Source: Bradyrhizobium murdochi
GTDB lineage: Bacteria; Pseudomonadota; Alphaproteobacteria; Rhizobiales; Xanthobacteraceae
Assembly: GCF_000472965.1 (NCBI RefSeq)
Contig: NZ_AXAU01000001.1
Span: forward strand, 649,146 to 713,145
Direction of reading: 5' to 3'
Length of the DNA: 64,000 bases
The translations under genes were made by a program, and so were the position numbers. Shown piece after piece: positions 26,630 to 35,549 of the stretch. The notes under the pieces are model-generated. The model ran no database searches, was not told the origin of the DNA, and saw only the letters and a program-made list of their open reading frames with translations. The first letter of the stretch is position 1, and every line of letters begins with the position of its first letter.

Positions 26630-27541
26630 TCAACCCTTTGTCGCGCCGGCGGTCAGGCCGGCAATGTAATAGTCCATCAGGAACGCGTAGATGATGAGCG
26701 GCGGCGCCGCGCCGAGCAGGGCGCCGGTCATGATCTGCCCCCAGTTGAACACGTCGCCCTTGATCAGCGAGGTAATGATGCCGACCGGCATCACCAACTG
26801 GTCGGTCGACGTCGTGAACACCAGTGGATAGAGGAATTGCGCCCATGACACCGTGAAGGCGAAGATGGTCGCCGCAATGATGCCGGGAAAGGCAACCGGA
26901 ATGAATATCCGCGTCAGCGTCTGGATCCAGGACGCGCCGTCGATGACGGCGGCTTCGTCGAGTTCCTTCGGGATCGAGGCGAAGTAGCCGATCATGATCC
27001 ACGTGCAGAACGGCACAGTGAGCGTCGGATAGAGAATGAGCAGCACGTACCATCTGTTGATGAGCTGGATGCCGGTCCAGTCACCGATGACCGCAAACAT
27101 CTTGAACAGCGGAATGAAGAGCAGCGTCTCGGGGATGAGATAGGTCAGGAATACGCCGGTCGCGAGCGTCGCCGAGCCCCAGAACCGCATTCTCGATAGC
27201 GCAAAGGCGGCGGGTACCGATATCAGCATGGTGATGGTGACGACGAAGATAGAGACGATCGCCGAGTTCCAGAAGAAGCGCAGGAACTGGTTCGACGTCA
27301 GAAGCGCGATGTAGTTCTCCAGCGTCGGATGGAACACCCACCACGGATTGGTCGCCGCCGAAATCTCCGCGCTGCTCTTGAGCGAGGTGATGAACATGTA
27401 GATCGGCGGCGTCAGGAAGAAGATCGCGAAGATCACCAGGAAGAAATACGACCAGCGTAGCGCCCAGGCCCGGTCGCGGCTCATGCTGCCGTACTTGACC
27501 TTGCGGGTCGGTGCAGCCTTGTCGATTGTTGCCGTGGTCAT
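26630..27541 (-). CDS. Carbohydrate-type ABC transporter permease (MalG-like)
   Basis: A 303-residue inner-membrane permease with six predicted spans. The EAA loop that docks on the ATPase reads [20 protein letters not shown]...P, the standard CUT1 motif, and the C-terminus [18 protein letters not shown] is typical of MalG/UgpE. The frame is open further upstream, but the ATG at 27541 ([12 protein letters not shown]) overlaps the previous gene's stop (ATGA), which is the coupling expected for paired permeases. Confidence 0.92.
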   Translation of the reverse strand: MTTATIDKAAPTRKVKYGSMSRDRAWALRWSYFFLVIFAIFFLTPPIYMFITSLKSSAEISAATNPWWVFHPTLENYIALLTSNQFLRFFWNSAIVSIFVVTITMLISVPAAFALSRMRFWGSATLATGVFLTYLIPETLLFIPLFKMFAVIGDWTGIQLINRWYVLLILYPTLTVPFCTWIMIGYFASIPKELDEAAVIDGASWIQTLTRIFIPVAFPGIIAATIFAFTVSWAQFLYPLVFTTSTDQLVMPVGIITSLIKGDVFNWGQIMTGALLGAAPPLIIYAFLMDYYIAGLTAGATKG

Positions 27542-28476
27542 CAGGATTCGTTCCCACGTTTGTTGATGTCGCGCAGGATGAAGATCGCCGCGATCGCCAG
27601 GATCGGCACCATGAAGAGGGATACGCTGGCGCCTAGCGGTATATCGCTGCCCTCGATTCCGATGCGGAACGCCCATGTCGCGAAGATATGGGTGTGATCG
27701 AGTGGGCCGCCCGCGGTCAGGATGCGCACGATGTCAAAGTTGGCGAACGTCACGATCAGCGAGAACAGTGTCGTAATCGCGATGATGTTTCGCATCATCG
27801 GCAGCGTGACGTACCAGATGCGCTGCCACCAATTGGCGCCGTCGATGGCTGCGGCTTCATAGAGCTGTTCCGGCACGGATTTCAGCGCCGCCAGATACAT
27901 GATCATGAAGAACGGCGCGCCAACCCAGATGTTGACGAGAATGACCGAGAAGCGCGCCCACATGGCATCGCCGGTCCATGGGATCGGTCCGATGCCGAAG
28001 AAGGAGAGCGTATAGTTGAACGCACTGTAGGAGGGATCGAACAGCCACAGCCAGGCGAGTGTGCTCATCGCCGGCGGGATCACCCACGGCACCAGCAGCA
28101 TGCCGCGCCATTTGCGCTGGCCCTTGGCCGGTATGTTGTGAACGAAATGCGCAATGATGAAGCCGAGCACCGCCTTGAAGACGACGGCCGTGATCGCGAA
28201 GATGCAGGACTGCTTGACGACGAGCCAGAACGTCTCACGCCGGAACAGGAACTCAAAATTGCTGAGCCCGACGAAGCGCTGCATCGACTTGTTCAGCGTC
28301 GCCAAGTGCAGCGCATAGAAGGCCGGATAGATGACGAGGGTCGCGATCAGCAGAAGCAGCGGCAGGGTCATCAAGAATGCGACAGTCGACTTGCGCCTGA
28401 GCGCATTGTGCAGGCTGGAGCGTTTGCGCGCGGTTTGCGCGGCAGCCCGGTTTGGCCGCAATGCGACGTCAGCCAT
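27541..28476 (-). CDS. Carbohydrate-type ABC transporter permease (MalF-like)
   Basis: A 311-residue six-span permease. After a basic N-terminal segment (RNRAAAQTARKRSS-like) and the first helix VAFLMTLPLLLLIATLVIYP, it carries the EAA motif EQLYEAAAIDGANWWQRIWYVTLP. It pairs with the MalG-like permease to form the channel of a family-1 importer. An intercistronic hairpin separates it from the upstream binding-protein gene. Confidence 0.92.
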   Translation of the reverse strand: MADVALRPNRAAAQTARKRSSLHNALRRKSTVAFLMTLPLLLLIATLVIYPAFYALHLATLNKSMQRFVGLSNFEFLFRRETFWLVVKQSCIFAITAVVFKAVLGFIIAHFVHNIPAKGQRKWRGMLLVPWVIPPAMSTLAWLWLFDPSYSAFNYTLSFFGIGPIPWTGDAMWARFSVILVNIWVGAPFFMIMYLAALKSVPEQLYEAAAIDGANWWQRIWYVTLPMMRNIIAITTLFSLIVTFANFDIVRILTAGGPLDHTHIFATWAFRIGIEGSDIPLGASVSLFMVPILAIAAIFILRDINKRGNES

Positions 28477-28545
28477 GATGCGTTTTCATCCCTATAACGT
28501 TTCTGTCGGCTTCGCCGGGCCTACGATTGAAGGTGGATAGGGAAT

Positions 28546-28572
28546 GGCGGCCTGCGATTCAGGCAGGCCGCC
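28546..28572 (-). promoter_or_regulatory. Intercistronic stem-loop between binding-protein and permease genes
   Basis: A perfect 10-bp inverted repeat GGCGGCCTGC / GCAGGCCGCC with a 7-nt loop, without a T run, 17 bases past the binding-protein stop codon. Such stem-loops (as between malE and malF) stabilise the upstream message or partly terminate, giving an excess of binding protein over the membrane components. Confidence 0.6.
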
Positions 28573-28588
28573 AGGATATCCCCGTCCG

Positions 28589-29929
28589 TCAGCTCCGCAT
28601 GAAGCCTTCGCACTCACCTTCTGCCCAGGCGAGCACCTTTTCCATCGCTTCGCCCTGGTGATAGCGCAGGCACATCTTGGTCAGGGTCGCCTGCGTATAG
28701 ATCTGCTGAGCGATCTTCGGTGGGGCGGGAGCCGCAGCGATCGAGAGCGTCTGATGGTTGTGCGGGTTCGGGTAGTGGTAGAGCGTGCCCTTCGGCGGCG
28801 CTTCCTCCTGCCAGACCTTCAGCGTGGTAAGTTTTTCGTAGCAAGGCAGGTCGTAGCCGCCGCTCGCTACGCACATCTTCTCGATCGCATCCGGCTGCGA
28901 AAGCGCCCTGAGCACGCTCTTGGCCGCTTCCTTGTTCTTGGAGAACGACCAGGTGCCCCAGAAGTAGGAGAGGTAGGGTGCGTAGCGGCCCTTAGGTCCG
29001 GCCGGGAAACCATGAGTCCAGCACTGCTCGGCCACCTGCGGTGCGTCGCGCTTGGCGACGGCCCAGGCGCTCGGTGGGTTCATGACCAGGGCGCCCCTGC
29101 CGGAGACCAGCCATTTGTTATTGGAAGAGTCGTCCCAGGCGCCGGCGTCCGGCGGCAGGAAGGCGATCAGCTTCTTGTAGAATTCCAGCGCCTGGCGCAC
29201 CGCGTCGGTCTTGACGGTGAGGTTGCCCTTCTCATCGACAAGGGCTGCACCGAACGACTGAAAGATCGCGCCGGCCGTATCGACATTGTCGCTGGTCTCG
29301 CCAAGTCCGATGCCGAACGGAACGCCGCCTTTTTGGCAGGCCTCTGCGGCTTTGAGGAAGGCATCCAGAGTCCAGCTCTCGGCCTTAGGCGCCTGGCCAG
29401 CCGGATACAGTGCCTGCACGTCGATGCCGGCGTGCTTCTTCATCAGGTCGATGCGCGAGCAGGGGCCCTTGATCTGGCTCCCGACGCTCGCGGGCACCGC
29501 GAGCCATTTGCCTTTAGACTGGCCGAGATATTTCACGGTACCGTTGGGTTCGCCGTTCTGCTTGATGAGGCCTTCCATGACGTCGTTCATGGGTTCCAGC
29601 AGCTCGGCCTGCGCATGCGGCCACCAGGTCGGCATGGCGAGAATGTCGTGGCCGGATTTCGCCTGTGCTTCGGCTGCGATGGTGAGCAGGTTCTTGTTGC
29701 CCTGGCTCGGGATGTAGTCGATCTGAACCTCGACCTTTTCCTTCTCAGCCCATGCGTTGACGATATCGGTGGACGCCTTGTTGGCGCCGGGAACCCAGTG
29801 ATCCCAGAAACCGATCGATAGCTTACCGGCGGCATGGGCGCCGCGCACATAGGGCGCGGTGATGAGCGCTGCGGATGATAGCGCTGTCGCAGCAACGAAT
29901 TGTCGGCGAGAAAGCTTCCTGCGTGACAT
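28589..29929 (-). CDS. Family 1 extracellular solute-binding protein (Tat-exported)
   Basis: A 446-residue periplasmic binding protein, first gene of the importer operon. The N-terminus RRKLSRRQFVAATALSSAAL has a twin-arginine motif (S-R-R-Q-F) and a hydrophobic run ending near AHAAGK, so export is likely by Tat. The mature protein opens KLSIGFWDHWVPGANK, as in family-1 binding proteins for sugars and glycerol-3-phosphate, and contains a large aromatic-rich C-terminal lobe. The ligand cannot be deduced; the amidase and hydroxyacid dehydrogenase in the operon argue against an ordinary sugar. Confidence 0.9.
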   Translation of the reverse strand: MSRRKLSRRQFVAATALSSAALITAPYVRGAHAAGKLSIGFWDHWVPGANKASTDIVNAWAEKEKVEVQIDYIPSQGNKNLLTIAAEAQAKSGHDILAMPTWWPHAQAELLEPMNDVMEGLIKQNGEPNGTVKYLGQSKGKWLAVPASVGSQIKGPCSRIDLMKKHAGIDVQALYPAGQAPKAESWTLDAFLKAAEACQKGGVPFGIGLGETSDNVDTAGAIFQSFGAALVDEKGNLTVKTDAVRQALEFYKKLIAFLPPDAGAWDDSSNNKWLVSGRGALVMNPPSAWAVAKRDAPQVAEQCWTHGFPAGPKGRYAPYLSYFWGTWSFSKNKEAAKSVLRALSQPDAIEKMCVASGGYDLPCYEKLTTLKVWQEEAPPKGTLYHYPNPHNHQTLSIAAAPAPPKIAQQIYTQATLTKMCLRYHQGEAMEKVLAWAEGECEGFMRS

Positions 29930-30386
29930 AGCGTTTCCTCTTTGCTGAGCCAGATTTTGCTTCTTATTATTCTTCCCCGTCTGGAGGGGAGCCGCATCGA
30001 GGCGGCCGCCAGCGGAGATTTTGTAATCGGATCAGACCAGAATTGTTCGCATCTGTCGAGAAAACACAACGGCCGCCGTCATTGAACTAACGTTGCGTGG
30101 AAATTCCGGGCCGCGGGAGCGACGATGTCGTGGCGTCGGCATCGTCAATAATCGCGCGACGATATTGCGCCGCACACTTCGCGCTCGAGCAGGTGTGCAT
30201 TTGCGTCGCAGTCGATCGAACGCGCATGTAACGCCTTTGCCCGGAAGCTGTTTCCTGCCGGGGAACCGTCCGGCGCAGCGGTGGACGAGTTTGGGGCGGA
30301 AACGATAGTTTAGGCAAAGAGGGATTCTCGCGTGCCTTCGCGATTGCGCGTGGCAAGTTTCTCGATCGGACCATGGAGACCCGACA
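29930..30386. other. Intergenic region between the ABC importer operon and the LTXXQ gene
   Basis: 457 bases between divergent genes. It must contain the importer operon promoter (just right of 29929) and that of the LTXXQ-family gene. I find no convincing ORF, RNA gene or repeat. A GGAAC at 30261 resembles the -35 of EcfG promoters but lacks a matching CGTT at the right spacing. Confidence 0.5.
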
Positions 30387-31154
30387 ATGATACGTCCTCA
30401 GCAGCTTGCGCCGACGCCGTCGCGTTGGTGTTTTGTATTTGGCGCCATAGCCGTGCTGGCTCTTGGCACATGTGCGACTGCGAACGCGCAAGGGCTGGTG
30501 CAGGGCGTGCAACAAGGCGCGCGCGAAGGCAACAAAGCTGCCGGCCCGGTTGGTGGCGTGCTGGGCGGCGCGATCGGCGGCGTCGTCGGCGTGGTCACCG
30601 GTGTCACCGGCGTCCTGACCGGGGGCAACAATAACAACAAGGGCGGGCAGGCACCGGCGGCGAAGGATTCCAAACAAGGCGAGGCTTCCAAGCAAGGTGA
30701 TACCGCGAAGCCTTCGAAAGGGGCCAAAGCGACGAAGACCGCAAAGCAGCAACAACCGCAGCAGCCGGCCGTTCTCACCCAGACCGGCGCGCCGCAACTG
30801 ACGGCAGAACAGATCGTCGCCAACAGCGACGCCAATATCGAGCGGATCAAGAAGGAGCTAAATCTGACGCCCGAGCAGGAGAAGCATTGGGCCGCGTTCA
30901 ACAGTGCGATGCACTATCTCGGTCATAATGGCGCCGACCGGCTCAATCTGCGCATTGCGCGCGCCAAACGCGATCCTCCCGACGACATCATCGAGCAGAT
31001 GCGCAATGAGGCTCAATTTCTCAATGATCGCGCCGTCGATCAGCGCAACGTGGCCGATGCCGCCGAGCCGCTATTTGCCACCCTGGACGACAAGCAAAAG
31101 GCGGTCTTCATTCAGGAAATGGTCAACCTGAGCCACGAGCGCGGGCTCGACTAG
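30387..31154 (+). CDS. LTXXQ (Spy/CpxP-like) motif exported protein
   Basis: A 255-residue exported protein. A signal peptide (CFVFGAIAVLALGTCATANA) is followed by a glycine-zipper-like stretch (GPVGGVLGGAIGGVVGVVTG), a Lys/Ala/Gln-rich linker, and a helical C-terminal domain with the LTPEQEKHWAAFN motif typical of Spy/CpxP-like periplasmic proteins. Spy and CpxP are envelope-stress chaperones; here the helical domain is joined to a possible membrane-inserting glycine zipper, so its location may be the outer or inner membrane surface. Single gene; ATG at 30387 preceded by GGAGACCC. Confidence 0.78.
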   Translation: MIRPQQLAPTPSRWCFVFGAIAVLALGTCATANAQGLVQGVQQGAREGNKAAGPVGGVLGGAIGGVVGVVTGVTGVLTGGNNNNKGGQAPAAKDSKQGEASKQGDTAKPSKGAKATKTAKQQQPQQPAVLTQTGAPQLTAEQIVANSDANIERIKKELNLTPEQEKHWAAFNSAMHYLGHNGADRLNLRIARAKRDPPDDIIEQMRNEAQFLNDRAVDQRNVADAAEPLFATLDDKQKAVFIQEMVNLSHERGLD

Positions 31155-31174
31155 ATGGGTCGGCCGGACGAACA

Positions 31175-31221
31175 GCCGGGTACGTGTGCCCTGGGGTAGG
31201 TTGAAAGGCACGGCACCCGGC
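31175..31221 (+). terminator. Possible terminator after the LTXXQ gene
   Basis: Imperfect inverted repeat: GCCGGGT...TGTGCC (31175-31190) opposite GGCAC...CACCCGGC (31207-31221). It is GC-rich but not followed by a T run, so termination is uncertain. Confidence 0.3.
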
Positions 31222-31393
31222 TATTCTGCCGCAGCGGCGCGGCCCCTCCCAATCTCATTGCAATGATGATGAAACCCTGACGGACTCGCGCCTTACTGAT
31301 GGCTGACTTGCGGCGTTGTCGGGAACTTGGTTCTTTGACCGGTGGTGTTGCAGCCCGACATCACACGTAGGTCAGGTGGTGCAGCGGGGCCCT

Positions 31394-31795
31394 TCAGGTT
31401 TTCGGAAAGTTCAGCTCCACGCCGACGCCGTCGGGATCGTAGAGAAAGAACTGGATGTCGCCGGTGCGCGGCACGACGCTCTCGCGGAATTTGACGCCTT
31501 TCGACTGTAGTCGCTTTCGCATGCCCTCAACGTCGGTGGCAGCAAAGGCGATATGGTCGAGCCGGCCGGTATCTTCATACTTCTTCTCGGTCCCACGGAC
31601 GACGATGCCCTCACGCGGCTTGCGCGTGCCCATCAGATGCACGGTGGCCGTGCCGCCGGAATAGAGCCAATAGCCGGGGAAATCGAGCGGCGGGCGATCG
31701 CCGTTTTCCAGCCCAAGCACATCGCAATAGAAATCCTTGGTGCGCTCGAGATCGGCGGGCTCAATGGTGTAGTGCTGCAGTCCGCCAAGTCCCAT
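31394..31795 (-). CDS. VOC (glyoxalase/bleomycin-resistance/dioxygenase) family protein
   Basis: A 133-residue metal-dependent vicinal oxygen chelate protein: two beta-alpha-beta-beta-beta modules with metal ligands in GLQHYTIEPADLERTKDFY (His), GTATVHLMG (His), LDHIAFAA (His) and IQFFLYDPDGVGVELNFP (Glu). Substrates in the family range from methylglyoxal adducts to extradiol catechols. It is 11 bases downstream of an acyl-CoA-dehydrogenase-like hydroxylase gene and probably co-transcribed, suggesting a role in an aromatic or lipid degradation step. Confidence 0.87.
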   Translation of the reverse strand: MGLGGLQHYTIEPADLERTKDFYCDVLGLENGDRPPLDFPGYWLYSGGTATVHLMGTRKPREGIVVRGTEKKYEDTGRLDHIAFAATDVEGMRKRLQSKGVKFRESVVPRTGDIQFFLYDPDGVGVELNFPKT

Positions 31796-31806
31796 GGTCG
31801 CGCTCC

Positions 31807-33003
31807 CTAAACAAAACTAAGGTCGGTATCGACGCCCATCATCCAGGCGCCGACGGTTTCAAAATGCCTGAGCTGGCCTTGCAACTGCTGGGTCACGGTA
31901 TGGATGTCGCGGAACCGCCGCTCCAGCGGATGGTTCTCGAAGATCGCGGTGGCGCCCGCGGCGTTGTAGGCGAAGTCGACCGCCTCGCGCGCCTTGTGGA
32001 TGGCATGGGTCGAGGCCATGCGGATGTTCATGCGCTGCGCGACCGTGATGGTGGCGCCCGCGGTGAGAGCCTTCCAGGTATCGGCCATCGATTGCAACAC
32101 GTAGCCCCGCGCGGCGCGGAGATTGACTTCCGCCTGGGCGAGATTGCACTGGACCACGGCATTATCCCGCAACGAGGTCCTCGCGCCACGCGGCACCTTG
32201 TTGCGCATCGTATCGACGAAGTTGTCGAGGGCAGTGCGGGCGATGCCGCAGGCAACACCGGCAAAGCCGACCTGATAGCAGGTGTGGTTGCTCATGCGGT
32301 AGAGCGGGCCACGCTCGCGGCATTCCCGGTCGAACTCACGCGTGATCGAATGGTCGGCACGCACGAAAAAGTCGTTGAGCGCGAACTGGTCGCTGGCGGT
32401 GCCGCGCAGGCCCACGGTGTTCCAGATGTCGGTCCACTCGACGTCTTCAGCGCGTACCAGCATGGTGCGCTCGAGCGGGGCTCCATTGGCGTCGTATCTG
32501 GGCGAACCGTCGGCCGCATAGATCGGGCAGTGCGCGCCGAGCCAGGTCGCATGCCGGCCGCCGGATGCAAAGGACCAGACGCCGGTTACCCGGTAGCCGC
32601 CGTCGCATTCGACCGCGCGAACCCTGGGGCCGGGGCCCCACGCCAATACGGCGCGCGGATCGCCGAAGATCGCCTGCGCCACCGGCAGATCGAGATAGGC
32701 TGCCGACATCGCGCAACCGCCGGCCTGGCTGAGACACCAGGCGGTGGAAGCATCGGCCTTGGCAATGGTTTCAATGACGTGGAAGAAAGTCACGGGATCG
32801 GTTTCGATCCCGTCGGTCGAGCGGGGCAGCATGAGGCGGAACAATTGCGCGTCGTGCAGCTTGTCGAGCAGCGTGGGCGGTAGCCGCCGCGCGGCCTCGA
32901 TGTCGTCGGAAGCTGCTGCGACATCGGAACGTATGGCCTCGGCCCGGGCGATCACTGCCTGGTCGCCGGCAAGATCGGCAGAGTTTGCGATCGGTGTATT
33001 CAA
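31807..33003 (-). CDS. Acyl-CoA dehydrogenase-fold flavin monooxygenase/hydroxylase (HsaA/DszC-like)
   Basis: About 398 residues of the acyl-CoA dehydrogenase fold. The N-terminal helical domain (LPPTLLDKLHDAQLFRLMLP), ADASTAWCLSQAGGCA, the beta-domain GGYRVTGVWSFASGGRHATW and the C-terminal helical bundle resemble group D flavin monooxygenases (HsaA, HpaB-like two-component hydroxylases, DszC) more than true acyl-CoA dehydrogenases. Such enzymes need a separate flavin reductase, which is not seen here. The frame is open to 33243, but residues before ~33003 look unlike the family; a TTG at 33003 gives the usual length. The start is uncertain. Confidence 0.75.
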   Translation of the reverse strand: MNTPIANSADLAGDQAVIARAEAIRSDVAAASDDIEAARRLPPTLLDKLHDAQLFRLMLPRSTDGIETDPVTFFHVIETIAKADASTAWCLSQAGGCAMSAAYLDLPVAQAIFGDPRAVLAWGPGPRVRAVECDGGYRVTGVWSFASGGRHATWLGAHCPIYAADGSPRYDANGAPLERTMLVRAEDVEWTDIWNTVGLRGTASDQFALNDFFVRADHSITREFDRECRERGPLYRMSNHTCYQVGFAGVACGIARTALDNFVDTMRNKVPRGARTSLRDNAVVQCNLAQAEVNLRAARGYVLQSMADTWKALTAGATITVAQRMNIRMASTHAIHKAREAVDFAYNAAGATAIFENHPLERRFRDIHTVTQQLQGQLRHFETVGAWMMGVDTDLSFV

Positions 33004-33317
33004 GGCCAGCCTGCCGGTTCGTCGCGTTCGCGTGCCAGTGACCAGTAGATAGTGATCAGTGTTTAAGGCTATCGCGCCATCGCCACGATCGGCAAGTCCA
33101 TAGCGACGCGGAGCACGCCTGCGCAGAGGCGATGGGGATTTCGTGCCGCTTTGCACAATGAGGCCCAACAATTGCGTGCAAGCAATCGCGTGGACTTGCG
33201 CAAACGACATGGCAGCTCGGCCGGCCACGCCTGTTCCAGCCAACGCGTCCGACTGGTTTAAGGTATTGCGCTAGCCTAGCGGTTGGGCCGGCATCGATCC
33301 GGGATAGGACAGACGGG
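33004..33317. other. Region between the hydroxylase and PilZ genes
   Basis: 314 bases. The left part (to 33243) stays in frame with the hydroxylase and could be an N-terminal extension if translation starts earlier, but its composition looks non-coding. No RNA, repeat or clear promoter was seen. Confidence 0.4.
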
Positions 33318-33608
33318 ATGGAAGAGCGACGAAAATTTCCGCGAACGGAGATGGAGGAGCCTGCCTATGTTTCGTCGGGTGGCTCCGTGATGCGCTGCGT
33401 GGTGCGGAACATCTCGCGCGAAGGCGCTGCGATCGATGTCGACAATCCGGCCTTCGTCCCGCAGCGCTTTCGCCTGGTGATGGCAAAGGATCCATCGATC
33501 GTGCACGAGTGCCGGGTAGCATGGATCCAGAAGAATCGTATCGGCTTGACCTTCATCGGGATGGTGGACGCTGTTATGGATCGGCCAACGCCGAACGGGA
33601 CGCGCTGA
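33318..33608 (+). CDS. PilZ-domain protein (c-di-GMP binding candidate)
   Basis: A 96-residue single PilZ domain. The RxxxR motif is present as RRKFPRTE at the N-terminus and the D/N-x-S-x-x-G motif as NISREGAAIDV, the two elements that clamp cyclic di-GMP. Strands continue through RFRLVMAKDPSIVHECRVAWIQKNRIGLTF. Stand-alone PilZ proteins of this size are abundant in bradyrhizobia and act as c-di-GMP adaptors for motility or exopolysaccharide. No partner is adjacent. It converges with the Bug-family gene, with five bases between stop codons. Confidence 0.9.
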   Translation: MEERRKFPRTEMEEPAYVSSGGSVMRCVVRNISREGAAIDVDNPAFVPQRFRLVMAKDPSIVHECRVAWIQKNRIGLTFIGMVDAVMDRPTPNGTR

Positions 33609-33613
33609 GCATA

Positions 33614-34582
33614 CTACTCGATCCGCAGCTTTGCATCGCGCACCACCTTGCCCCACTTGTCCATCTCCAGCTTGATGCGCGCGCCGAACTGATCTGGCGT
33701 ATTCGCGATCGCCTTGAAGCCGAGCGTCGTGAGGCGTTGCGTCACGTCCGGCTGTGCGACAATCCTGGCGATCTCGCGGTGAAGCAGATCGACGATTTCC
33801 TTCGGCGTCCCTGCGGGGGCGACGATCCCGGTGAGTGTGTCGGCCTCCTGATCCTTGATCCCCTGTTCGGCGAAGATCGGGACGTCAGGCAGGCCTGCGG
33901 CCCGCTCGGTCGAAGCCACACCAAGCGCGCGCAATTGTCCGCTCTGCACCGCCGAAAGGGCAGGCGGCAGCGCGGTAAAGGCGATCGGCGTGTGCCCCCC
34001 GATGGTCGCCTGAATGGCCGGGGCAGCGCCCGTGAACGGGACGTGGACGAGGTCGAGCTTGAAAGCTAACCGAAACAGCTCGCCACCCAGATGCGGCGTC
34101 GATCCGACGCCGGGGCCGGCAAAGCTGTATTTGCCGGGATTGTCCCTGACGAGTTGCACCAGTTCCGGCAACGTTTTGGCCGGCACTTGCGGGTTGACCA
34201 CGACGACATTCGGCGAAACCGCAACCAGCGTCACCGGCGCGAAATCCTTGACCGGATCGTATGGCACCTTGGCATAAAGGCTGGGATTGACGACGAATCC
34301 GGTGCTGACCACCATGATGGTGTAGCCGTCCGGCGTCACGCGCGCGACCTGGCCGGCTGCGGTGTTGCCGCCGGCGCCGCCGATGTTCTCGACAAAGAAC
34401 TGCTGGCCGAGATGGTCGGTGAGCTTCTGCGCCACGATGCGGGCGATGGCATCGGTTGGTCCGCCCGCTGGGAAACCGACCACGACGCGCACCGGCTTGC
34501 TTGGATAGTTTTGCGCCGACGACGCCAGGATACCGGATAGCAACCACGCGGTTGCCAACAAGACCCGCAAAGCCGTGGCCAT
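33614..34582 (-). CDS. Bug family (TctC-like) tripartite tricarboxylate transporter binding protein
   Basis: A 322-residue periplasmic binding protein of the Bug/TctC family. Signal peptide (LRVLLATAWLLSGILASSAQ) then the family start NYPSKPVRVVVGFPAGGPTDAIAR, followed by VENIGGAGGNTAAGQVAR and PYDPVKDFAPVTLVAVSPN, all highly typical. These proteins bind carboxylates or amides; most in a genome are orphans without TctA/TctB, as here. Its ligand cannot be inferred. Confidence 0.92.
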   Translation of the reverse strand: MATALRVLLATAWLLSGILASSAQNYPSKPVRVVVGFPAGGPTDAIARIVAQKLTDHLGQQFFVENIGGAGGNTAAGQVARVTPDGYTIMVVSTGFVVNPSLYAKVPYDPVKDFAPVTLVAVSPNVVVVNPQVPAKTLPELVQLVRDNPGKYSFAGPGVGSTPHLGGELFRLAFKLDLVHVPFTGAAPAIQATIGGHTPIAFTALPPALSAVQSGQLRALGVASTERAAGLPDVPIFAEQGIKDQEADTLTGIVAPAGTPKEIVDLLHREIARIVAQPDVTQRLTTLGFKAIANTPDQFGARIKLEMDKWGKVVRDAKLRIE

Positions 34583-34667
34583 GGCGCTCTCCCCAATATG
34601 TTTGTTGGGACCATCATCGGCGAGGCCGCGACGCCGGACAAGAGGTTATTGCGACGGCCGGCGAGCG

Positions 34668-35303
34668 TTACTTCTTCAGCAGCGGCTTGAGCCGTTCTTC
34701 CAGCTCCTCGAACGACATCGAGCCCTGCAGCCGCACGCCGTTGAGGAAGAAAGTCGGCGTCGAGGTAACCTTCAGCTCGCTATAAGCGTATTGCTGGTCA
34801 GCGGTAAGCTTGTCGAATTGTGCCTGATCCTGCTCGCAGGTCGCGACTTCCTGCTCGCTCATTCCATGCAGTTTGCCGACATAGATCAGCGTATCCTTGG
34901 TCTGCGCCATCAGGCGTTCCTGCAGTTTGAACAGGGTCTCGACGGCGCTGAGGTATTTTTCGGAATCGCCCTTGCCGGCGCAGCGCGCCAGTATCGAGGC
35001 TGCGGCAGCCTTGATGTCGAGTGGAAATTCGCGGAACACGAAGCGTACCTTGCCGGTGTCGATGTATTTCGAACGCAGCATCGGAAGCACATTCTGGCTG
35101 AACGCTGCGCAATGCGGGCAACTCATCGAAGAATATTCGGTGATGGTCACCGGCGCCTTCGCAGACCCAATGGCGATTTCGGGGAGGGATCCCGGTTTGG
35201 CGACGTTAGCGGCAATCGCGCTTTGCGCCGTCGCGGAGCCCGCGAAGGCGAGCGACGCGAATGCAACGAGCGCGACGACGGCGATGGGACGATAGTCTTT
35301 CAA
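34668..35303 (-). CDS. DsbA-family thioredoxin-like periplasmic protein
   Basis: A 211-residue exported thioredoxin-fold protein. The signal peptide (IAVVALVAFASLAFAGSATA) precedes the active-site motif EYSSMSCPHCAAF (Cys-Pro-His-Cys, as in DsbA), a helical insertion with a further cysteine pair region (ARCAGKGD; VATCEQD), and the cis-Pro loop VTSTPTFFLNG. It probably introduces or reshuffles disulfides, like the BdbD/ScsC relatives, in periplasmic proteins such as the cysteine-bearing IalB-like and small secreted proteins of this window. Single gene. Confidence 0.9.
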   Translation of the reverse strand: MKDYRPIAVVALVAFASLAFAGSATAQSAIAANVAKPGSLPEIAIGSAKAPVTITEYSSMSCPHCAAFSQNVLPMLRSKYIDTGKVRFVFREFPLDIKAAAASILARCAGKGDSEKYLSAVETLFKLQERLMAQTKDTLIYVGKLHGMSEQEVATCEQDQAQFDKLTADQQYAYSELKVTSTPTFFLNGVRLQGSMSFEELEERLKPLLKK

Positions 35304-35549
35304 CGTAGCTCCGAACCGAATTTGGCAAGCGATCGTGCGATGGAAGTGCGTCTTTTATTGGCTTAGCGAGCCAAAAGCCACCCGATCAGATTGATTGCGC
35401 ACCGGGAACCGTCGCCATTTGCGGCCGCGCCGTGCGAAGGGATGTTGTCGCCTGTCATGACCGATGATTTGATGCAAGCGTGACACCTGCGCCGCCCCGC
35501 CACGCGGCCGGGCCTCGTTCTGCTCAGCGAAGTACAACAAGAGAAGGTC

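Noticed and set aside
28544..29821. 425-codon plus-strand frame
   Set aside because: Antisense to the Tat-exported family-1 binding protein gene, which has intact motifs; the plus-strand translation has no recognisable domain.
30261..30290. EcfG-type general stress promoter (GGAAC ... CGTT)
   Set aside because: The -10-like element is not at the required spacing.
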